DNA of 43,708 bases, from the NCBI GenBank assembly GCA_017457155.1, contig JAFTHZ010000003.1, forward strand, positions 1 through 43,708, given 5' to 3'. Shown one piece after another: positions 36,566-43,693 of this stretch. This stretch comes from Ruminococcus sp. (GTDB lineage: Bacteria > Bacillota > Clostridia > Oscillospirales > Acutalibacteraceae). A model generated the notes under the pieces. That model was not told where the DNA came from. It did no database searches and was given only the letters and a program-made list of their open reading frames with translations. Made by a program: the position numbers and the translations under genes. Position 1 is the first letter of the stretch; every line of letters begins with the position of its first letter.

Positions 36566-37066
36566 TCAGTCTATGAGAAGATTCTCCATAGACTTGCTTT
36601 TTGTGACCTTCTCACCCAGCAGGTTTGCCCATCGCTCTGTGAAGAAAGAAAAATACGAAACTCCTTCTTCCCGACGTTTTTTCTGGGCCGAAGGCAGAAA
36701 CCCCCATAGGGTTGACGGAATACCCATCACCAAAAGGTAGAGGGGACCCAGTATCAGCGACTGGATGGTATGTCCGTACTCATGAACCAAAAGTCTGTGA
36801 GACAGCTCCTTCTCAGTATACTCGGGAGCCAGCTTAGGTGCGAAGTAGGGCTTATCCGTCACAAACACAAACATCCCCAGAGAAACGCTGGATCTGCTCT
36901 TCCAACAGGTGACCACCGCCGAGTGAAAGACGAAGTGTCTGTCCCTGATATGAATCAGAAACACCACCGCACCAAGCAGAGTCTGGAGCACTCCCCAGCT
37001 GCACTGACAAATAATATATAGTGCTGATTTCAGGCTGAGCTTTGATACCAAGGTCTTAGTCCTCAA
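36566..37066 (-). CDS. Membrane protein with HEYGH metalloprotease-like motif
   Basis: Up to 166 residues. A hydrophobic N-terminal region (about 14-40), then LLVHEYGHTIQSLILGPLYLL with HEYGH at about 95-99, overlapping a second hydrophobic stretch. HExxH is the zinc-binding motif of metallopeptidases, here next to a membrane segment, as in small M50/M48-like proteins. The start is uncertain: the frame opens with TTG codons inside the end of the cyclophilin gene (11-base overlap) and there is no good ribosome site. Substrate unknown; it could also be a non-catalytic member of its family. Confidence 0.7.
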   Translation of the reverse strand: MRTKTLVSKLSLKSALYIICQCSWGVLQTLLGAVVFLIHIRDRHFVFHSAVVTCWKSRSSVSLGMFVFVTDKPYFAPKLAPEYTEKELSHRLLVHEYGHTIQSLILGPLYLLVMGIPSTLWGFLPSAQKKRREEGVSYFSFFTERWANLLGEKVTKSKSMENLLID

Positions 37067-37571
37067 CTCTGATTGTGACAGAATTCATAACAGGGTGACG
37101 GTCTCTGGGAATGGTTCCATTCTGGTCGATGGGTCTTGCCTCATCGCAGACTCTGTCCACAACCTCAATACCCTCGGTAACATATCCGAAGGCTGCGTAC
37201 TGGCCATCAAGGAACTGGCTGTCCTCGTGAACGATGAAGAACTGGGAGCTGGCGCTGTCAGGGTCCATGGAACGTGCCATAGAGATTGCACCTCTTGTAT
37301 GGGACAAATCATTGCTGTAGCCGTTCATACGGAACTCGCCCACGATGTTCTCGTCAGATCCACCCATACCTGTGCCTGTAGGGTCACCGCCCTGCATCAT
37401 AAATCCTGCGATAATGCGGTGGAAGGTCAGCCCGTCATAGAAGCCCTCCTCTGCCAGCGCCACAAAATTCTCTGTGGTAATGGGAGCAGAGTCCTGACAA
37501 AGCTTCACGGTGATGACACCATAGCCCTCAATATCAATATCTGCAAAGTAAGTCTTGTTGCTCTCAAGCAT
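37056..37571 (-). CDS. Peptidyl-prolyl cis-trans isomerase, cyclophilin type
   Basis: 171 residues with the cyclophilin core: TTENFVALAEEGFYDGLTFHRII, then FMMQGGDPTGTGMGGS, then ISMARSMDPDSASSQFFI and DGQYAAFGYVTEG. The active-site Arg (FHRI), Phe and Gln (MQGG) and Phe (QFFI) are present. It lacks a signal peptide, so it acts in the cytoplasm in protein folding. GAAGGA precedes the ATG, and a TATAAT-type -10 box lies upstream near 37605. Confidence 0.94.
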   Translation of the reverse strand: MLESNKTYFADIDIEGYGVITVKLCQDSAPITTENFVALAEEGFYDGLTFHRIIAGFMMQGGDPTGTGMGGSDENIVGEFRMNGYSNDLSHTRGAISMARSMDPDSASSQFFIVHEDSQFLDGQYAAFGYVTEGIEVVDRVCDEARPIDQNGTIPRDRHPVMNSVTIRVED

Positions 37572-37628
37572 AGTTATCCTTCTTTCTGTTTAAGTTCAAG
37601 GAAATTATACTACACATCCCCGAAAATA

Positions 37629-38810
37629 TCATTCTTCATAAGAAATATACTTTATTGCGTATCCTTCCTCGGCAAAATGAGCGCTCAAAAGATTTTTTAT
37701 TTCCTTTACTGTTGCTTTTGCCATTCTGTTCATTCTCGGATAATCCCACCAGGAGAACTCATCCACCTTGGCGACCCTGAAGTCGTCATCCGTTTCGTAC
37801 ATAATAAGAACCCCTCGCTCTTCCCACTTCACATAGATATAGCCATCTTTTCGGATAACATCTCTGTGATTCATCTTTGCAAAGAGCTTTTTATCCTTCT
37901 GGACCTCAAGTCCAAGGTCTGTTTTAGTCTCTCTCCAAAAGCTCCACAGGCTTTGCTCCGGGTTGTAGTCTTTGGGAAGGTCAAGCATATACTCCTCCGA
38001 GTTAACAGGCAGACGATTTCCGAATATACATTTTCGTACGATTCGAACGCCACGGTTCTTCACAGGATACTGAAAGCCCGAATATGGAATCCGAAGGCTG
38101 TCAAATGTACAAATTCTTTTTTCTATATCTATAACACAAGGAATCAATGCGTTATCAAATCCATCTCCGTTACCTTTGCACAGGGTATTATATAGCTTAA
38201 CACTCAGTTTCTCATCAACAGTTTTTGCAAAGATAAACACAACTGTCACCCTGTTAAGAGGAGATTTTTTCTGAGATTTATCAAGATAAAAATGCTTACC
38301 CTTGCCCTTGAGAGACTCTGAATTCGCCTTGGCAGAACAAAGTATCGAATCATACTCAGGCTTATCCAGATATTCGGAATTATAGGACAAAACAACTTTT
38401 TCTATTCCGCTGGAGTATATAGATACAGGAGTAGTACTTTTGTATCGTAGCATCTGAGGTTTAGATAAGGAGGAAACAGGTTCATACCCTCTGCCAAAAT
38501 GAGAAATCTTACTCAAGGCATTCTTAACGGAAAAGTTTGTCGGGAGACCATACTGTTTTCGTGCTGTCTGATAACACCTGAGAGTCGCAAACCAGATATC
38601 CATAGACATCAGCAACACAAAATTCCTGACCAGATATCCAAGCAATCCCAGGGTTATTGCTACGCACAGGATTATCTTCACTGCCTCGGGAATAAACTTC
38701 AGGCACGTCACCGTCGCCATCAGCCCAATGTACAAACCCAACACTACTACATATACAAGCACTCTACACAGCAGCGCATTTTTCTGACGTGGAAATTTCA
38801 TTTGTATCAC
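37629..38810 (-). CDS. Membrane protein of unknown function
   Basis: 393 residues. Two membrane segments at about 14-35 and 44-66 are followed by a soluble part of about 320 residues, likely cytoplasmic. It is rich in aromatic and basic residues and contains VTVVFIFAKTVDEKLSVKLYNTLC and a C-terminal VDEFSWWDYPRMNRMAKATV. I recognise no domain. It has its own promoter and is not clearly linked to the genes around it; 57 bases separate its end from the cyclophilin start. Confidence 0.7.
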   Translation of the reverse strand: MIQMKFPRQKNALLCRVLVYVVVLGLYIGLMATVTCLKFIPEAVKIILCVAITLGLLGYLVRNFVLLMSMDIWFATLRCYQTARKQYGLPTNFSVKNALSKISHFGRGYEPVSSLSKPQMLRYKSTTPVSIYSSGIEKVVLSYNSEYLDKPEYDSILCSAKANSESLKGKGKHFYLDKSQKKSPLNRVTVVFIFAKTVDEKLSVKLYNTLCKGNGDGFDNALIPCVIDIEKRICTFDSLRIPYSGFQYPVKNRGVRIVRKCIFGNRLPVNSEEYMLDLPKDYNPEQSLWSFWRETKTDLGLEVQKDKKLFAKMNHRDVIRKDGYIYVKWEERGVLIMYETDDDFRVAKVDEFSWWDYPRMNRMAKATVKEIKNLLSAHFAEEGYAIKYISYEE

Positions 38811-38833
38811 CCCCGATAATATTTTACTCCCAA

Positions 38834-38863
38834 ATTATAGCATAAGAACAGATAAAGTTTCAA
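38834..38863 (-). promoter_or_regulatory. Promoter of the 393-residue membrane protein
   Basis: Minus strand TTGAAA (38863-38858), an 18-base spacer, and an extended TGCTATAAT (-10 at 38839-38834). Confidence 0.7.
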
Positions 38864-38939
38864 CCAACACAAGGGACAAAGCGCGTTTGAATTTCATTTG
38901 CATTATCGAAACCATCTGATACAACAATTTGTCTTTTTC

Positions 38940-38967
38940 TTGAAAAAGGCGAAAAATATGCTACAAT
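38940..38967 (+). promoter_or_regulatory. Promoter of the lipoprotein gene
   Basis: TTGAAA (38940-38945), a 16-base spacer ending in TGC, and TACAAT (38962-38967). Confidence 0.65.
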
Positions 38968-39008
38968 GAAACCATAGTATATTCTTTCTGTACCAAGGAG
39001 GCTTCTCT

Positions 39009-39809
39009 ATGAAAAAAGGTATCATTATCCTCATTACTGCACTCATCATGCTTTTGCTTTGCAGCTGTGCATCCAATGACGCCACAGAACCCGAGGTCTC
39101 AGAAACTACGGTGTTGCAGGCTACTTCTGCAGTCTCCACAGAAATCCCGACAGAAGCTACCACCAAAGCCACAGAGGCCACCACAGCACCCTTCACAAAA
39201 ACAACCGAGCCCGCCACAGAAAAAACAACAGAGCCGACTCTGACTCCCATGCAAGAGGTTCCGTACCTGAAGGATCTCCCTGCAGAAGTCTGTATTTTTC
39301 AGCAGGCAGACCCCTCCTCCGCATATATGGGCAACATTGGAGCAGAGGGAGTATACACCATTGTTGAAGAGACACGTCATTCAGACGGTGACCTTTGGGG
39401 AAAGCTCAAGTCAGGAATCGGTTGGATCAATCTGACAGATCCCTTCTGTGACGGAGAGCTGCTCCCACCTGTTACTGCCAGCTACAGCAGTAGTCTCATA
39501 CTGAACGGCAGCTACCATCTTGCAGGCATTCATACATATGACGACTACAAAGTCAACGTCACCTTCTATGCTCACGAAACAGTATATGACCTACAGATTA
39601 CAGGATTCGACGCTTTCTCGAACAGCCCCACAGACACACTCTATACTCTCGGGGAGCTTGACTCCCAAAAGCCTCTTGTGGCACATCTGTCATTTCCCGG
39701 GGACTTTTCTGCCTTTGGTCTGAGTTTTCAGGACAGTAACAACCAAACTCATACCTACAAAATCTATCAAAGCGGTCTGAACGGAAACATCCTGATGACA
39801 GAGTACTGA
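39009..39809 (+). CDS. Lipoprotein with SH3-like domain
   Basis: 266 residues. The lipobox LCSC puts the lipid-modified cysteine at about residue 20. A Thr/Glu/Pro-rich linker follows (about 25-80), then an SH3-like (bacterial SH3/GW) segment with GVYTIVEETRHSDGDLWGKLKSGIGWINL, and a C-terminal beta domain of unknown type. SH3b domains in such proteins usually bind the cell wall. AAGGAGG is seven bases before the ATG. It lies alone between divergent genes. Confidence 0.82.
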   Translation: MKKGIIILITALIMLLLCSCASNDATEPEVSETTVLQATSAVSTEIPTEATTKATEATTAPFTKTTEPATEKTTEPTLTPMQEVPYLKDLPAEVCIFQQADPSSAYMGNIGAEGVYTIVEETRHSDGDLWGKLKSGIGWINLTDPFCDGELLPPVTASYSSSLILNGSYHLAGIHTYDDYKVNVTFYAHETVYDLQITGFDAFSNSPTDTLYTLGELDSQKPLVAHLSFPGDFSAFGLSFQDSNNQTHTYKIYQSGLNGNILMTEY

Positions 39810-39924
39810 TTACTCTCCCCGAGTAAATCATCATCAATTACCAAATATCCTCCTTAAGAGTAATTATGGATATACTCTGACAGGAGTACCCCCTCATACA
39901 AAATCCTGTTCAAGGAGGTTCTTT

Positions 39925-40365
39925 ATGAAAGACAACATAACCATCAAAGAAGAGCGAATTTCATCAGAAGAATACATAGATTTTCTGAAAAGAACAGATC
40001 TGGGCTCACAGTACCCTAAAGAGCGATTTGAGGAAAGAATCAAAAAACTTGTAGCTAATGTCTCAATCAGCCTTGTCGCCCGCAACAAAGAGGACAAGGT
40101 GGTGGGTGTTTTGTTCGGCCTGACAGACTTTGCCTACTGGCTCTATGTTACAGATCTGGGCGTAGACAGAGATTACACCGGGCAGGGCATCGGCAGACAG
40201 CTGATGAGAAGTGCTCACGAAATCGCAGGCGGCGAAAAGGACATCGCGGTTTATCTGATTGCCAACGAGAACGCCATCCCCTTCTACGAGAAGTTGGGCA
40301 TGGAAAAATCCTCGGATGTTATGCAGTATAACAAAATTGAATGGACATCATTTGAGGTCAAATAA
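39925..40365 (+). CDS. GNAT-family N-acetyltransferase
   Basis: 146 residues, a typical compact GNAT with the CoA loop DRDYTGQGIGRQLMRSAHE (R/Q-x-x-G-x-G) and a NENAIPFYEKLGMEKSSDVM C-terminal motif. AAGGAGG is six bases before the ATG. The substrate cannot be told. It is 115 bases after the lipoprotein gene and probably has its own transcript. Confidence 0.9.
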   Translation: MKDNITIKEERISSEEYIDFLKRTDLGSQYPKERFEERIKKLVANVSISLVARNKEDKVVGVLFGLTDFAYWLYVTDLGVDRDYTGQGIGRQLMRSAHEIAGGEKDIAVYLIANENAIPFYEKLGMEKSSDVMQYNKIEWTSFEVK

Positions 40366-40453
40366 ACCTGTATTTATGCGGGTTGCAACGAATTTTTACA
40401 CAAATGTAATAGCACGTTGACATATTGCAAGGGATAGTTGGTGGCGCTTTTCT

Positions 40454-40506
40454 CTCCAAAATTCTACAATTATTTCATCACAAGAATTGATGAAAAAATT
40501 TTGGAG
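40454..40506 (+). promoter_or_regulatory. Hairpin that can hide the ribosome site of a truncated gene
   Basis: CTCCAAAATT (40454-40463) pairs perfectly with AATTTTGGAG (40497-40506), with an inner TTTCATC/GATGAAA stem. The 3' arm contains the GGAG of the ribosome site for the ATG at 40516. Confidence 0.6.
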
Positions 40507-40515
40507 GAGATAATT

Positions 40516-40731
40516 ATGAAAGCAAAAGAATTTGTCAAAAACATCAGTCCCTTTAACAACCTGGAGGAAATGCCCAAAACCTTATATATTATAAAAAAGG
40601 CGTTGCACATCATGAGAGATATAAAAACTCTCCTTCAGACTGCAACGCTTGTTTTTTTGCTTATTCATTTGGCTTTTCGCTACAAATTAACGACAAAGCA
40701 GCGATCCCTATACTACTCAATATATCAATAA
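40516..40731 (+). pseudogene. Truncated small membrane protein gene, 5' remnant
   Basis: From ATG 40516, after GGAGGAGATAATT, the frame begins MKAKEFVKNISPFNNLEEMP and KTLYIIKK, which looks like the start of a multi-span membrane protein of the CPBP (CAAX-like) type seen in Ruminococcus-like bacteria (recalled, not checked). After about 28 codons it runs into a repeated hairpin terminator (40600-40658), so the remaining codons are read from repeat DNA. The gene body has been lost. Confidence 0.5.
40600..40658 (+). repeat. GCGTTGC hairpin repeat, copy 1 (terminator-like)
   Basis: GCGTTGCA (40600-40607) pairs with TGCAACGC (40641-40648), with an inner GAGAG/CTCTC stem, followed by TTGTTTTTTT. 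It shares CCTTCARACTGCAACGCTTG and the following T-run with 43507-43566. Confidence 0.75.
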
Positions 40732-40760
40732 AGGGGTCACGTTTGTCAAGTTATATCGTT

Positions 40761-41579
40761 TCAGATATCATTATGTTTGATACCAAGCTCATAGAACGCT
40801 ACTGCTGATGCAGCAGCAACGTTCAGCGAATCAACACCATGAAACATAGGTATCTTCACAGTGTAATCGCAGTTGTCTATGGTTATATCTGCAAGTCCGT
40901 CCCCTTCTGTTCCCATAACAACGGCGAGCTTTTCTTCTTTTGCAAGCCTTGGATCCCCTATAGAAAGAGAGTTGTCCTTGAGAGCCATGGCAACGGTCTT
41001 GAATCCCATAGTCTTGATTTCATCAAGACTGTCATCAGACAAAAAAGCCCAGTCAATCTGGAACACTGTACCCATACTGACTCTTGCGGCGCGTCTGTAA
41101 AGCGGGTCCGAGCAACCCGGAGTAAGAAGCACTGCGTCCATTCCAAGAGCAGCGGCCGAGCGGATTATTGCCCCCACGTTTGTTGGATTCATAACCTTGT
41201 CCAGAATCACGATTCGTCTTTTGTCCTTGCAGATCCGGATTGCATCCGGCTGAGGCTTTCGCTTCATAGTGCATAGCATACCCCGGGTGAGCTTGAAGCC
41301 TGTGAGCTGAGTCAGAACATCAAGCTCTGAACAAAACACAGGGATATCTTTCATCCTTGCAAGGACGTGCTTGTTTTCGCCACCTATATGCCTTTTCTCC
41401 GTAAGGCACGATACAGGTTCGTATCCTGCATCAAGTGCGCGCTCTATCACCTTTGGGCTTTCTGCCACAAACAAGCCTTTTTCGGGGAATTCTTTGTTAA
41501 GGAGCTGTGCTTCGGTCAGCCGCGCATACACATCCAGCTCAGGAGCGTTAAAATCTGTTATTTCAATAATGTTATTCAT
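40761..41579 (-). CDS. SpoU/TrmH-family RNA 2'-O-ribose methyltransferase
   Basis: 272 residues. The SPOUT trefoil-knot motifs are clear: motif 1 DKVMNPTNVGAIIRSAAALG, motif 2 LAVVMGTEGDGL, motif 3 VKIPMFHGVDSLNVAAASAVA. An N-terminal L30e-like substrate-binding domain precedes it (ITDFNAPELDVYARLTEAQL). It methylates a ribose in rRNA or tRNA; the exact target is not clear. I use ATG 41577-41579, behind GGAG at six bases, rather than the ATG 15 bases upstream. It has its own promoter. Confidence 0.92.
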   Translation of the reverse strand: MNNIIEITDFNAPELDVYARLTEAQLLNKEFPEKGLFVAESPKVIERALDAGYEPVSCLTEKRHIGGENKHVLARMKDIPVFCSELDVLTQLTGFKLTRGMLCTMKRKPQPDAIRICKDKRRIVILDKVMNPTNVGAIIRSAAALGMDAVLLTPGCSDPLYRRAARVSMGTVFQIDWAFLSDDSLDEIKTMGFKTVAMALKDNSLSIGDPRLAKEEKLAVVMGTEGDGLADITIDNCDYTVKIPMFHGVDSLNVAAASAVAFYELGIKHNDI

Positions 41580-41606
41580 ATTCTTCTCCATCATATTGAT
41601 GTGTAT

Positions 41607-41636
41607 ATTGTAGCCTTAACAATCCCCGTGTGTCAA
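41607..41636 (-). promoter_or_regulatory. Promoter of the RNA methyltransferase gene
   Basis: Minus strand TTGACA (41636-41631), an 18-base spacer, and TACAAT (41612-41607). Confidence 0.8.
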
Positions 41637-41667
41637 ACATTTTATAATGAATACGTAGTGAGATGAG

Positions 41668-41772
41668 TTACGCTTCTTGTGCGCGCTCCTCCTTCACAGC
41701 CGGCTTTTTGAGGAATTTATAAAGACACAAGCTAAGTGATACAATGAACGGAAATTCCCGAGCGTTGCATTC
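41668..41772 (-). pseudogene. Peptide remnant starting in 39-bp repeat copy 1
   Basis: The minus-strand frame after an in-frame stop reads CNAREFPFIVSLSLCLYKF, then LKKPAVKEERAQEA and stop. Its first ten residues are coded by the repeat and are the same as in the frame at 42037-42153. The rest resembles a hydrophobic C-terminal tail. Not functional by itself. Confidence 0.5.
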
Positions 41773-41775
41773 TTA
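41737..41775. repeat. 39-bp direct repeat, copy 1
   Basis: Identical to 42118-42156 except for one base. It lies 11 bases downstream of the immunity-like gene at 41787-42035. Confidence 0.95.
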
Positions 41776-41786
41776 AACGCACCACA

Positions 41787-42035
41787 TCAGTTCCCATATT
41801 GCTCTTTTATACGTTCATTAACAATAGCATTCATAACAGGTATCTCTTTTAGATCCTCTTCTTTAACAGCAGGAGTAGCTATATCATCTTTTTCTCCGCA
41901 TTGCGGAAAGTTAACAAGCCAATATCCATCAACACACTCTTCCATACAAATCCACCCTTGCATGCCTTTATGAACGCCCTCTTTTGCATAGGTGTCTTTC
42001 TCAACGATTAATTCAACACAATCCATCATTTTCAT
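41787..42035 (-). CDS. Small immunity-like protein
   Basis: 82 residues, starting MKMMDCVELIVEKDTYAKEG, with WLVNFPQCGEKDDIATPAV and an acidic tail; it resembles the small DUF4926-like proteins found next to polymorphic toxins. CGGAGG lies eight bases before the ATG. The start is one base after the stop of a short peptide frame that ends GKIKLTTPYGGK, the spacing expected for a toxin-immunity pair. No catalytic motif. The immunity role is an inference from context. Confidence 0.7.
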   Translation of the reverse strand: MKMMDCVELIVEKDTYAKEGVHKGMQGWICMEECVDGYWLVNFPQCGEKDDIATPAVKEEDLKEIPVMNAIVNERIKEQYGN

Positions 42036-42036
42036 A

Positions 42037-42153
42037 TTACTTACCTCCGTATGGTGTAGTGAGTTTTATTTTTCCATCAGGATAAATCATCCACCCAGTG
42101 ATAAAAACTACGCTATTTGATACAATAAACGGAAATTCCCGAGCGTTGCATTC
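42037..42153 (-). pseudogene. Toxin C-terminal tip remnant starting in repeat copy 2
   Basis: After an in-frame TAA, the frame reads CNAREFPFIVS (repeat-coded), then NSVVFITGWMIYPDGKIKL and TTPYGGK, then stop. The stop and the ATG of the next gene are one base apart. The layout (conserved boundary, short tip, immunity gene) is that of an orphan toxin cassette. No ribosome site or start codon precedes it, so it is probably not translated by itself. Confidence 0.55.
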
Positions 42154-42156
42154 TTA
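42118..42156. repeat. 39-bp direct repeat, copy 2
   Basis: Same 39 bases as 41737-41775 with one change. It lies 19 bases after the barstar-like gene. It contains GGAAATTCC and GCGTTGC words. Confidence 0.95.
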
Positions 42157-42175
42157 TGGAATAAAAATTACAGGT

Positions 42176-42460
42176 TCAGTCAACAAATTCGTAGTCAAAC
42201 GGAGAACTGCAGTGAGCCCAATATTGTTTATTTTCTTCTAACAACTCGTGCATTATTTCAACGGATCCTTTCAGCTCATCAGCAACTGTCTTGCTTCCTT
42301 TTATAGTAATAAAGTTAAACTCTATATTACGATTAATATCGTCCCAAAAAGCGTCCCAGTTTCTTTCGTATCCGTCTTGCAATTTTAAGCCGTCTTTTAT
42401 TCTTTCGTGCAGCTCCATTAAATATTTGCAATCTGTTAAATCAATAGTTGCTTTTCTCAT
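42176..42460 (-). CDS. Barstar-family (ribonuclease inhibitor-like) immunity protein
   Basis: 94 residues. It shows the barstar pattern: a first beta strand (MRKATIDLTDC), a helix LMELHERIKDGLKL, the signature DGYERNWDAFWDDI, and a C-terminal helix (SVEIMHELLEENKQYW). Barstars block barnase-like RNase toxins. AAGGAGG lies eight bases before this ATG, so I start here. The same frame stays open upstream to a GTG at 42629-42631 that also has an AGGAGG, giving a 151-residue alternative. No intact barnase is in the window. Confidence 0.82.
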   Translation of the reverse strand: MRKATIDLTDCKYLMELHERIKDGLKLQDGYERNWDAFWDDINRNIEFNFITIKGSKTVADELKGSVEIMHELLEENKQYWAHCSSPFDYEFVD

Positions 42461-42631
42461 GTATTTTACCTCCTTATCAGCACAAATAAAACAAGTCTTA
42501 ATATCTAATACAGCATTCCATATTTTATAAGAAACACTTGGCTGTGTTACTGGAACGAACACATCATCTCTTGCTTTATCCGTATAATCATCAGTAAATT
42601 CCTCGTTTGTATATGTCTTTCTGATATACAC
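42461..42631 (-). CDS. In-frame extension upstream of barstar (possible toxin remnant)
   Basis: From GTG 42629-42631, seven bases after AGGAGG, 57 codons run into the barstar gene with no stop. They include NEEFTDDYTDKARDDVFVPV and WNAVLDIKTCFICADKEVKY. The DIKTCFICADK stretch resembles the C-x2-C end of MuF-type phage head/toxin proteins (DxRTCxxC). It may be the tail of a toxin that lost its stop codon and is now fused to the inhibitor, or a chance open frame. Confidence 0.4.
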
Positions 42632-42849
42632 TTTGTCACCTCCTAATATATCGTAAGGACAAGTACCCTCCATATATAGGAGATAAATAAAGAAAAATTG
42701 CACAGTGTTATGCAACTTTTCAAAAATATTTATAATCAGTTTACAAGGGAATGATCGCAATTCACGTATTCTAAATCAAGTGTAGCCGAATAACATATCT
42801 TTCTGGTATATTTATAACTCGTAAACTCAAAAAATGCAACCTCAAATAG

Positions 42850-42948
42850 ACCCCGCCCCTGTGGCACACAACAGTTGATAAAGTCACAGTAAATGCAGAC
42901 GAAAGCGTGGTGTTCAGCTTTAAGAATGGGAGTGAGGTGGAGGTGTAG
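42850..42948 (+). pseudogene. Serine recombinase C-terminal remnant, copy 1
   Basis: After an in-frame TAG the frame reads TPPLWHTTVDKVTVNADES, then VVFSFKNGSEVEV and stop. Large serine recombinases end with such an LW..VD.VTV....V.F.FK.G.E pattern. The rest of the gene is missing. The surrounding 42632-42849 holds no other supported feature. Confidence 0.6.
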
Positions 42949-43036
42949 TGAATAATAGCTTTATTGTTGCTTTCGTCTCTCGCGATATGTTATGATATAA
43001 TAAGTACAGAACCTTGAATTTATGGAGGTGTTTTGA

Positions 43037-43351
43037 TTGTTCGATAATAGCGTTACTGATATTAAGAATGTTTATGAACAACTAAAAGATAAATATGAAT
43101 TGCTACTAACTACTACATCTGCATTAGATGAAGGGTTCACCGTTGATTTCCCTATCATTGTAGCTAAAGCTCACGGACAAATACTAGAATTGTATGAAGA
43201 TGGTGGTATGTTCGTAATGGACGTAATGGACGCCGAACAAACTATGGGTACACATTGGCATCCATATGAAGTAGAACATGCAGTAAAAGATATTGTTGAA
43301 TTCATGGAGGGTAAATCAGATTATAAAATGCATCCTTTTAAATATCTTTAA
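43037..43351 (+). CDS. Small conserved-looking protein of unknown function
   Basis: 104 residues from a TTG start with GGAGG eight bases upstream. The protein starts MFDNSVTDIKNVYEQLKDKY, has a central VAKAHGQILELYEDGGMFVMDVMD and a THWHPYEVEHAVKDIVEFMEG segment. No signal peptide or membrane segment. Its size, single-gene form and place between recombinase stubs and near other immunity-like genes suggest an accessory or immunity gene, but no family is recognised. A TATAAT-like box lies at about 42996-43001. Confidence 0.65.
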   Translation: MFDNSVTDIKNVYEQLKDKYELLLTTTSALDEGFTVDFPIIVAKAHGQILELYEDGGMFVMDVMDAEQTMGTHWHPYEVEHAVKDIVEFMEGKSDYKMHPFKYL

Positions 43352-43506
43352 AGTTTTTATGTAAAGTTCAATGGCTTAATTTGCTATTGTTTTTGCTTAT
43401 TAATAAATGACAAATGATTCGGTCGTTTAACGATAGCCCTATAATGAGCGTAGGTTTGGGGATTTTACCGGCAAAAGCATAAAACTACATATTTTTACAC
43501 AACAAA

Positions 43507-43566
43507 AAGCGTTGCGGATGAGGGGAGATGTCAATTCATTCCTTCAAACTGCAACGCTTGTTTTTA
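43507..43566 (+). repeat. GCGTTGC hairpin repeat, copy 2 (terminator-like)
   Basis: AAGCGTTGC (43507-43515) pairs with GCAACGCTT (43551-43559), followed by GTTTTTATTTTT. The 3' arm and T-run match copy 1 at 40600-40658. 43352-43506 holds nothing else I can support. Confidence 0.75.
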
Positions 43567-43570
43567 TTTT

Positions 43571-43693
43571 TGGCTCAACCTCAAAATTACTCCAACTTTA
43601 TGGCATACAACAGTAGATGAGGTTACAGTTAATGCTGATGAAGTTATTGTGGTTCACTTTACGAGTAAGAGTGATGTCATTTTGGAGATATAA
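43571..43693 (+). pseudogene. Serine recombinase C-terminal remnant, copy 2
   Basis: Reads WLNLKITPTLWHTTVDEVTV, then NADEVIVVHFTSKSDVILEI and stop at 43691-43693. It matches the remnant at 42850-42948 in LWHTTVD.VTVNADE, at both DNA and protein level. Only the last exposed beta strands of a recombinase are left. Confidence 0.6.

Noticed and set aside
37095-38195. 366-codon plus-strand frame across cyclophilin and the membrane protein
   Set aside because: It lies opposite two supported genes and crosses their boundary and promoter; composition is that of an antisense frame.
40438-40515. Upstream start at 40438 for the truncated gene
   Set aside because: It would run through the hairpin and ribosome site; the ATG at 40516 has GGAGGAG at the right distance.
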